Below, piece by piece: positions 39,740 through 45,655 of a stretch of DNA of 45,655 nucleotides. Each line of letters starts with the position of its first letter. Within the stretch, counting starts at the first letter, position 1. The DNA is taken from the NCBI GenBank assembly GCA_022508265.1, contig JAFLVP010000013.1, positions 1-45,655 of the forward strand, read 5' to 3'. This DNA is from Clostridiales bacterium (GTDB lineage: Bacteria > Bacillota > Clostridia > Christensenellales > Borkfalkiaceae). The position numbers and the translations under genes were made by a program. The notes beneath the pieces were generated by a model. It was not told where the DNA came from. It searched no databases and worked only from the letters and a program-made list of their open reading frames with translations.

Positions 39740-40807
39740 TTACTCTGCCTGCAAAGCGGTAACCGCTACCGTCGCAACTATATCTTCTACATCGCATCCG
39801 CGCGACAAATCGTTCAAAGGCTTTGCAAAGCCCTGGCAGATAGGGCCTATAGCCATATATCCGCCGAAGCGTTGAGCAATTTTATAGCCTATATTACCCG
39901 CATTGATATTGGGGAATACGAATACGTTTGCATGACCTGCCACGAAAGAGTTAGGTGCTTTAAGCTGTCCGACCTCGGGTGCTACAGCCGCGTCAAACTG
40001 GAATTCGCCGTCGATTGCAAGGTCGGGAGCAGCTGCCTGCGCAAGCTCGGTAGCCTTTTGAACCTTGGGTACGGATTGGGTATATTTGTCGTCGTTGCCG
40101 CTTCCCTTTGTCGAGAACGAAAGCATTGCAACCTTGGGTTCGATTCCCGCAATATTTTTCGCCGTTTTAGCCGAAGAAATTGCAATATCGGAAAGCTCTT
40201 CAGCCGTGGGCTCGATGTTTATAGCGCAGTCGGCGAATACTGCAACGCCGTCGGGATTATACGGATTGTCCTTATTGGGAGCAATCATAATAAAGCAACT
40301 CGAAACCGATTTGATGCCGGGAGCGGTTTTAATGACCTGCAAACCGGGGCGAAGTGTGTTTGCCGTGGAGTGGCACGCGCCCGAAACGTAGCCGTCTACG
40401 TCGCCTGCCTTGAGCATGAGTGCGCCGAACATAGTCCTGTCCTTTGCCTGCTCCTTTGCCTGTTCCTCGGTCATACCCTTTGCCTTACGAGCTTCGTAAA
40501 GAATTTTAGCATATTCTTCGGTTTTGTCGGACGTGAGAGGGTCCACAAGCGTAATACCCGTCAAATCAACGTCGGGCGCAACTTTTTTGCACTCCTCCTC
40601 GTTGCCTATAAGAACTATCTTGGCAATTCCCTGCGCCGTAATCTTTGCGGCAGCTTCAACTACACGCTTGTCTTCTCCTTCGCATAACACTATTGTCTTC
40701 TTGCGGCTTGCCGCTCTCTCTTTGATCTCTCTCAAAAGTGCGGGTGTGCCGTTGATTGCGTCCACCATTTCGTGTCCTGCCTTTTTAAGTTTGTCCAAAA
40801 TTGACAT
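39740..40807 (-). CDS. pta: Phosphate acetyltransferase
   Basis: 355 residues, the short single-domain Pta form of Firmicutes, without the N-terminal regulatory domain of the E. coli enzyme. It converts acetyl-CoA and phosphate into acetyl phosphate and CoA. Seen: KTIVLCEGEDKRVVEAA, GDVDGYVSGACHSTANTLRPGLQ-type residues near 138-160, LSFSTKGSG, and GEFQFDAA; the C-terminal FPNINAGNIGYK and AIGPICQGFAKP. AAGGAGATA precedes the ATG. Cotranscribed with ackA. Confidence 0.98.
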   Translation of the reverse strand: MSILDKLKKAGHEMVDAINGTPALLREIKERAASRKKTIVLCEGEDKRVVEAAAKITAQGIAKIVLIGNEEECKKVAPDVDLTGITLVDPLTSDKTEEYAKILYEARKAKGMTEEQAKEQAKDRTMFGALMLKAGDVDGYVSGACHSTANTLRPGLQVIKTAPGIKSVSSCFIMIAPNKDNPYNPDGVAVFADCAINIEPTAEELSDIAISSAKTAKNIAGIEPKVAMLSFSTKGSGNDDKYTQSVPKVQKATELAQAAAPDLAIDGEFQFDAAVAPEVGQLKAPNSFVAGHANVFVFPNINAGNIGYKIAQRFGGYMAIGPICQGFAKPLNDLSRGCDVEDIVATVAVTALQAE

Positions 40808-40915
40808 CGCTATCTCCTTAAAATACTTTATTTTTCCGACGAAACATTATATAATGATAGTCGAAACAACTTATTTACCATTATATAACAGTTATTTCAA
40901 GTTGTAAAGTTTATA

Positions 40916-42073
40916 ATGAATATTTGTGCAATAATTTGCGAATTTAATCCCTTTCATAACGGTCATAAGTATATTTTAGACCAAGCAAGACATCTTTCGA
41001 GGTGCGATAAAGTGCTGTGCATTATGAGCGGTAGCTTTACCCAGCGCGGCGATATCGCCGTCTTGGATAAAATTACCCGTGCCCGTCACGCAATTTTGAA
41101 CGGTGCAGACTGTGTAATCAAGCTGCCCGTCGCCTTTTCGGTTGCCCCTGCGGAAATCTTTGCAAAGGGTGCAATAAAAATTTTAAGCTCTATTCCCGAA
41201 ATTAGTTGTCTTGCTTTCGGGTGCGAGGACGACGACAAACAAGAATACTTGAAAGCAGCACAGATTTTACTCAACGAGAGCGAAGAATTTAAAAAAATCT
41301 TAAACAATAACCTTGATGAGGGAAACAGCTATATAAAAAGCTACTCGCAAGCGTTTAGAAGCGTCGGCGGAAATGCCGAGCTTTTGGAAAAACCCAACAA
41401 TATTTTGGGACTTGAATATACCAAAGCTATTTTGTCTGCAAATTGCAATATAAATATATTGCCCATAAAGCGCAAGGGCGCTGATTTCAACGACAATGAG
41501 CTGAAAAGCGATTTTTCTTCGGCAAGCGCAATACGCAGAAATTTGACCTCTCACCTCGTCAAAAATAACGTTCCGGATTGTGTTTATGAAGACTTGAAAA
41601 ATGCGACAAACGCGGAAAAGTTCAAATGGCAGGCGCGATACGATTTGGTTCGTGCCAATCCCGAGAAGTTAAAAAGCATTTGCGGTTGCTCTGAAGGGCT
41701 TGAAAACAGACTTGTCGATATCGCCAAGGACTGCGATTACGAACAAATTTTGCAAAAATGCACCTCAAAACGCTACTCACAGTCAAGGATAAAGCGCATA
41801 ATGTGCGCCAACCTGCTTGGAATTTACGAAAACGACAGTAAAGCTTTCTTAAATTCCGAACTCTACATCAAGCCTATTGCTGTAAGTAAAAATTGTGCCG
41901 ACGAGATTTTTTCATCACTTTCAAAGTCAAAATTCCCCGTAATCATAAGGGGGCGCGACTTGAGAAATCTATCTGATTTGGGCAAAAAATGTTTCGAACT
42001 CGACACCAAAGCTTGTACACTATACAATCTATTGAGCGGAAAATCCAATAACGATAATCTTCTTTTAATATAA
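40916..42073 (+). CDS. tmcAL: tRNA(Met) cytidine acetate ligase
   Basis: 385 residues, the YlbM/TmcAL family, which uses ATP and acetate to form N4-acetylcytidine at the wobble position of elongator tRNA-Met. The nucleotidyltransferase motif is CEFNPFHNGHKY (HxGH-type, residues about 8-19), with KITRARHAILNGADCVIKLP and LGLEYTKAI following, and a helical C-terminal half. I see no Shine-Dalgarno sequence in front of the ATG. It is divergent from pta; acetate made by Pta-AckA is its substrate. Neighbouring yceD-rpmF is common for ylbM. Confidence 0.93.
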   Translation: MNICAIICEFNPFHNGHKYILDQARHLSRCDKVLCIMSGSFTQRGDIAVLDKITRARHAILNGADCVIKLPVAFSVAPAEIFAKGAIKILSSIPEISCLAFGCEDDDKQEYLKAAQILLNESEEFKKILNNNLDEGNSYIKSYSQAFRSVGGNAELLEKPNNILGLEYTKAILSANCNINILPIKRKGADFNDNELKSDFSSASAIRRNLTSHLVKNNVPDCVYEDLKNATNAEKFKWQARYDLVRANPEKLKSICGCSEGLENRLVDIAKDCDYEQILQKCTSKRYSQSRIKRIMCANLLGIYENDSKAFLNSELYIKPIAVSKNCADEIFSSLSKSKFPVIIRGRDLRNLSDLGKKCFELDTKACTLYNLLSGKSNNDNLLLI

Positions 42074-42105
42074 AAATCGGTTTAGCAGACTGCTAAACCG
42101 ATTTT
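42073..42105. terminator. Bidirectional terminator between tmcAL and the methyltransferase gene
   Basis: A 15-bp perfect stem AAAATCGGTTTAGCA / TGCTAAACCGATTTT (42073-42087 / 42091-42105), loop GAC, with T-runs on both sides. Confidence 0.92.
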
Positions 42106-42118
42106 TGATTTTTGTAAC

Positions 42119-42913
42119 CTAATTCTTTTTAAAGATATCAAGTGCATGACTCGTAGAGCCGACCATATCTTCTCTTTCACATATGGCGAAGTGATATTTC
42201 AGATATAAATCAAAAGTTTCGTCGTCCAAATTATCTATTGTTTCCCGCATAAGTTGGGATAACCCGTTTGACGCGACATAGCGCAAACGCGTTACAGGCA
42301 ATAATGACATCAATTTATCTATATTCTCTTTACGGACAAGTTCAAATAATTCTTTCGGCTCGGACTTTGTTGCAAACGTATTTGGATCAATCAAGCCGTT
42401 TTTTATGTATTCAGCAACACTGAACTTTTTACGATAAAAGCCTTCCTCCAGCACACAGACGTCTGATATAACGTATGCGGCAAAAATAACTCCGCCGCGT
42501 TTTGTCACACGGATTGCCTCACTCAACGCCTGACGCTTATCCTCTTCGGTATAAAGATGGTACATCGGTCCCAATAGTAGCGTAATATCATATTGATTAT
42601 CGGGAATAGCAGACAAATCAAGCGCATTACCCTGTATAATCGTAATATTTTCGGTCGGCAGCGTATTTTTACGGAAAATTTCTATGTTATGCTCAACTAA
42701 TTCTACCGCATCAACTTTATATCCCCGCCTCGCTAATGCATGAGAATATCGCCCTGTCGCCGCACCGATTTCAAGCACGCGGTCGCCCTCTTTTATGTAT
42801 TTATCTATATACCGCACGGTCGTAAGAAATTCCACTTGACCGTGCTTTGACGTAAGGCGATTGTCCTCGTCATAATTATTATAAAAATCAATTATGTACT
42901 TGTTGGTTTCCAT
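42119..42913 (-). CDS. Class I SAM-dependent methyltransferase
   Basis: 264 residues. The Rossmann-fold SAM-binding motif is VLEIGAATGRYSHALARRG (about residues 44-62), with the acidic end of strand 2 in VDAVELVEHN, motif II ITLLGPMYHLY (about 110-122), and RVTKRGGVIFAAYV. It resembles the Methyltransf_25/UbiE-like group. The substrate is unknown. AAAGAGA lies before the ATG. It is close (26 nt) to the membrane protein gene upstream. Confidence 0.87.
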   Translation of the reverse strand: METNKYIIDFYNNYDEDNRLTSKHGQVEFLTTVRYIDKYIKEGDRVLEIGAATGRYSHALARRGYKVDAVELVEHNIEIFRKNTLPTENITIIQGNALDLSAIPDNQYDITLLLGPMYHLYTEEDKRQALSEAIRVTKRGGVIFAAYVISDVCVLEEGFYRKKFSVAEYIKNGLIDPNTFATKSEPKELFELVRKENIDKLMSLLPVTRLRYVASNGLSQLMRETIDNLDDETFDLYLKYHFAICEREDMVGSTSHALDIFKKN

Positions 42914-42939
42914 ATTTTAATCTCTTTGTATTTAAAGCT

Positions 42940-44364
42940 TTATAGTAGTAAAGCAAATAGCGCATACAGCCAGTGAGCGCAGAACCCCGCAACAACTCCG
43001 CCTATGGTATGGTAAAGTATCGAACTAGTTGTAAGTTTTCTGAATCCAAGGCTGTCCATCATTGCAACGTGCGTGGAAAGATAGCCGCTCCAGAACATAC
43101 ACATCGAAGTAAAGACGGAGATTTCTGTAGCCGTGTATACTCCGTTCCCTACGAGTCCCACTGCCGCTCCGGCGCTTCCGAGTGCGGTGATGGGTATACT
43201 TATTGCCGACGAAGTCTCGAATCCGAACAGCGGTCCCAAAATAACCGACAGCTTCTCGCCTATCCAGGGAAACAGTCCTACGCCTTGATGAGCCAGCCCC
43301 TGGTAAGTAGTAACTTTAACTTCGGTAAGCACACCGGTAACTTCATCGACTACCATTTTTGTGGTAGTTACGTCGTCGGACAGAAGCATAACGAGATTGG
43401 CAATAATCAATACGCCCGGTATTATGGCAAGACCTATTTTAACGCCGCTTGCGCCGCCCTCGAGCAGGCTGTCAAAGAAACGCTGTACGAAGCCACCTTT
43501 GCGTGCCTCGCGCTGGTTGACGGGATCGAAAGCCAAATCCTGATTTGGAGCGGCCTCGGCTTCCTTACCGAAAAGCTTCTTGGACTTTCTTAGCATAAGT
43601 CTCGTTGCGACTATACTGCCTATTAAAGCGCCGACTACACCCATGCAAACCGCAAGAACGGTTGAACCGCCATCCGATACCGACTTGCCCGCCATGGTGA
43701 TTACAACGATAAGTCCCATACCGAATGCGGTACCTAAATTGGTAAGTCCGGCAAGCTGATACTTTTTGAAATATCTTCTGTATCTTATGTCATCGGCAAG
43801 CGTAAGAACTGCGGGATTGTCGGAAAGAAATGCCGAGAATATGGCAACCGAGGTTGCGCCGGGCATACCGTAAATAGGCTTCATAAGCGGCGACAGACCC
43901 TTGTTCGCAAGGGATATAACGCCGAATTCGGTGAGTACCGAACTCAATGCGCCGATAACGACGGCAACGCCCATAAGATAAAAGCAAGTATTTTGCAATA
44001 AATCCAAAGCGTTATTAAATAACGTGTTGAGCATATTGCCAAACCCCATAATGATTGCAATGGGTATGAATATCAGCAAAATAATCGCAAGAGTAACAAA
44101 GCCTTCGATGCTCACGGCTCTTTTAATTGAAAATTTATGAGTGTCATCCTCGTCCTCATGCCCTCTTATTCTGCGTCTGGGTCTGCGGAATAAATCCAAC
44201 ATATGACGGCGTCTGTATTCACGAGGAAGAGCCTCTATCGGGTCTTTATTTAGCTCCTTATTCTCCGTAGCCTTGGGTTCCTCACTCGAAAGCCCGTTTT
44301 CCGTTTCGACAGTTGCTTCCTGAATGATTTGTTCTTCGCTTTCCGCCGGAATTTTTTCTGACAT
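42940..44364 (-). CDS. Large multi-span membrane protein, Gate-like (nucleoside-recognition) family
   Basis: 474 residues. The N-terminal about 85 residues are soluble: first acidic (Glu-rich), then strongly basic with RRPRRRIRGHEDED. After them come about nine or ten membrane helices in two blocks: 88-240 and 305-474. Segments such as VIGALSSVLTEFGVISLANKG, GMPGATSVAIFSAFLSDNPAVL and GLIVVITMAGKS resemble the Gate / nucleoside-recognition proteins, a group that includes spore maturation proteins SpmA and SpmB and clostridial CD0519/CD1768-type proteins. Function unknown. AGGAGAACACT is the ribosome site. Confidence 0.72.
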   Translation of the reverse strand: MSEKIPAESEEQIIQEATVETENGLSSEEPKATENKELNKDPIEALPREYRRRHMLDLFRRPRRRIRGHEDEDDTHKFSIKRAVSIEGFVTLAIILLIFIPIAIIMGFGNMLNTLFNNALDLLQNTCFYLMGVAVVIGALSSVLTEFGVISLANKGLSPLMKPIYGMPGATSVAIFSAFLSDNPAVLTLADDIRYRRYFKKYQLAGLTNLGTAFGMGLIVVITMAGKSVSDGGSTVLAVCMGVVGALIGSIVATRLMLRKSKKLFGKEAEAAPNQDLAFDPVNQREARKGGFVQRFFDSLLEGGASGVKIGLAIIPGVLIIANLVMLLSDDVTTTKMVVDEVTGVLTEVKVTTYQGLAHQGVGLFPWIGEKLSVILGPLFGFETSSAISIPITALGSAGAAVGLVGNGVYTATEISVFTSMCMFWSGYLSTHVAMMDSLGFRKLTTSSILYHTIGGVVAGFCAHWLYALFALLL

Positions 44365-44393
44365 AGTGTTCTCCTACATTCTGTACATACAAA

Positions 44394-44421
44394 ATTATAA
44401 TTATAATATAAAAAGTGTCAA
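44394..44421 (-). promoter_or_regulatory. Promoter of the multi-span membrane protein gene
   Basis: Minus-strand -35 TTGACA (44416-44421), 16-nt spacer, -10 TATAAT (44394-44399). Confidence 0.7.
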
Positions 44422-44437
44422 ATAATTAAGACCCTAT

Positions 44438-44471
44438 CCCCATAAATTGACATAATTTCGGGGAATTTTTT
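44438..44471 (+). terminator. Plus-strand hairpin followed by a T-run
   Basis: CCCC-AT-AAATT / AATTT-C-GGGG (44438-44448 / 44454-44463), then AATTTTTT. It looks like a rightward terminator, but no rightward gene precedes it, so its role is unclear. Confidence 0.35.
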
Positions 44472-44492
44472 ACTATATACGGATCATTAAAG

Positions 44493-44515
44493 CAAAAAAG
44501 CGGGAATAAATCCCG
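44493..44515 (-). terminator. Terminator of the metallophosphoesterase gene
   Basis: Short CGGGA / TCCCG stem (44501-44505 / 44511-44515) followed by CTTTTTTGC on the minus strand, about 35 nt after the stop codon. Confidence 0.6.
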
Positions 44516-44549
44516 ACTTCCCCGCGTTAAATTGAAATTTATAATTCTA

Positions 44550-45655
44550 TTATTTACTATAAATAGTAATTACAACATACTCCGATCTGCCTTGTGTGCG
44601 TAGTGGATGCGACCCGGTTATTCCGGACGTGGTTATTGCTATCATATTGCCAACCTGCTTCTTCCCATACACCATATCACCTATATTAAACAAATTCATA
44701 ACGGTACCGACAGGGAATAATTGTCCAGCATGGGTATGCCCTGAAAGCTGTAAATCAACCCCTGCACCCGACTTTATCTTAAAATCATACGGTTCATGGT
44801 CGGCGAAAATTATGTATTTTGAACTGTCCGCACCGATAAGCAATTCTTCAACCGACTTTCTTTCATCCTTTCTATCCCGCCTGCCCACAAGCAAAATATC
44901 GTCGCCGATATTAACCGACTCATCGTTGAGTATGTTTATTCCATTCCGCTCAATAACGGAAACTAATTCAGCTTCGGTAAAGACAGGCTTTTTATTATAT
45001 GGCTGTTTGTCGTGATTTCCGAAAATAAAGTAACTGCCGTATGAACTTTTTATAGTTCCTAAAATTGAAAAAATTTCATGCACCTGCGCTTTTGTCGTAT
45101 CCTCATCAACAATATCGCCACATATGATAACTATATCAAGTTCTTGTTCAGATAGGCTTTCAGCAAGTCTTTCTAAATCGTTTTTATTATTTAATTTTCC
45201 GTAGTGCACGTCTGATAACAAAGCTATTTTATAGCCTTCTGCACGAATGTTTTTATATGTCGAAATATCATATTCGGTCCGAACGATATTTCCGACATTG
45301 ATTATTCCGTAAGTAAATACAATAACCGTACAGAGTAAAGGTATCAGCATAAAGTTGCGAATTATCTGCCAAATTTTATTGTCACGCTTGCACAACAAGC
45401 GAATGATAAAGGTTATAAAATCGGTCAGCAACAAAAACACACAAAAGTAGATAACCGTAACGCTGTATGCATCTATTGCCGTCCAAAGCCCGGCAATTGG
45501 CAAGGTTATCGCACCGCCGACCGTTAACGGAATTGCTATTTGCCAGCCTTTTTTCAGTGATGAGTTTTTAAGACTTCTATATATTCGAAAAAATAGATAT
45601 ACCCAAAATACAAGTATTGTTACAATCGGGATAACTGTATAAGCAACCGAACCCA
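44550..45655 (-). CDS. Membrane-anchored metallophosphoesterase, cut by the right edge
   Basis: At least 367 residues are visible and the reading frame stays open to the window edge. The ATG-like start at 45503 is really an internal TTG; upstream in frame lies another hydrophobic helix (about 45590-45655) and a further hydrophobic stretch, so the true start is outside. The C-terminal calcineurin-like domain carries ALLSDVHYGK (metal ligands Asp and His), ICGDIVDE, FIFGNHDK, FADHEP and LSGHTHAGQ. Such YkuE-like enzymes act on phosphodiester or lipid substrates at the membrane. The exact substrate is unknown. Confidence 0.88.
   Translation of the reverse strand, partial: GSVAYTVIPIVTILVFWVYLFFRIYRSLKNSSLKKGWQIAIPLTVGGAITLPIAGLWTAIDAYSVTVIYFCVFLLLTDFITFIIRLLCKRDNKIWQIIRNFMLIPLLCTVIVFTYGIINVGNIVRTEYDISTYKNIRAEGYKIALLSDVHYGKLNNKNDLERLAESLSEQELDIVIICGDIVDEDTTKAQVHEIFSILGTIKSSYGSYFIFGNHDKQPYNKKPVFTEAELVSVIERNGINILNDESVNIGDDILLVGRRDRKDERKSVEELLIGADSSKYIIFADHEPYDFKIKSGAGVDLQLSGHTHAGQLFPVGTVMNLFNIGDMVYGKKQVGNMIAITTSGITGSHPLRTQGRSEYVVITIYSK

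Noticed and set aside
39872-40687. Open frame of about 270 codons opposite pta.
   Set aside because: A codon-bias shadow of pta; its translation is Cys- and Arg-rich and resembles no family.
42973-43593. Open frame of about 200 codons opposite the Gate-like membrane protein gene.
   Set aside because: Antisense shadow without a start signal; the leftward frame has a promoter, ribosome site and membrane topology.
45501-45503. A start codon for the metallophosphoesterase at 45503.
   Set aside because: It is an internal TTG, and the frame continues upstream with membrane-spanning sequence to the window edge.

Overview
This window looks like a chromosomal housekeeping segment from a low- to mid-GC Firmicute. 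It is most likely an uncultured, probably gut-associated member of the class Clostridia. The evidence is the classic Firmicutes gene neighbourhoods: murB-PHP-whiA-dnaE-pfkA, infC-rpmI-rplT-SpoU methyltransferase, yceD-rpmF and pta-ackA. A T-box leader on thrS, an L20-type leader on infC, a MutS2, and strong TTGACA-17-TATAAT promoters agree. The assignment below class level is a guess.

Layout. 1-1120: tRNA-Thr(GGU) and a divergent cation-efflux (CDF) gene. 1117-12205 (nearly all leftward): an Ala-rich single-span membrane protein, a PfkB-type sugar kinase, pfkA, dnaE, whiA, a PHP phosphoesterase, murB, an orphan binding-protein-like secreted protein with a structured leader, and a nucleoside phosphorylase. 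12357-17342 (leftward): yebC, a TrmH/SpoU methyltransferase, rplT-rpmI-infC with its leader, then thrS with a complete T-box. 17361-19848 (rightward): leuS with its own promoter. 19856-21659: a small accessory-looking island with a 114-aa orphan protein, a divergent small XRE repressor, and a membrane-anchored XRE/zinc-ribbon protein. 21796-34673 (leftward): acpP, tex, alkD-like, a family 6 uracil/hypoxanthine-DNA glycosylase, an M16 protease, a degenerate polysaccharide deacetylase, mutS2, a U32 peptidase, a HAD phosphatase and uvrC. 34706-37770: ArsR, a small HMA metallochaperone, L-asparaginase and asnS. 37802-42105: rpmF, yceD, ackA, pta, and the divergent tmcAL. 42119-45655: a SAM methyltransferase, a Gate-like multi-span membrane protein and a metallophosphoesterase cut by the right edge.

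How the genes connect. The thrS T-box reads ACC and carries a UGGA bulge. The tRNA-Thr at the left edge has anticodon GGU and discriminator U73, so the sensor and its ligand are both in the window. Glycolysis (pfkA), acetate formation (pta-ackA), and an acetate-using tRNA modification enzyme (tmcAL) sit with translation and DNA repair genes. No CRISPR array, insertion sequence, prophage or biosynthetic cluster was seen. The best candidates for something undescribed are the structured leader before the binding-protein/murB genes (about 11149-11280), the XRE island with an operator placed inside a promoter spacer (20229-20283), and the inverted repeat over the yceD promoter (38462-38510).
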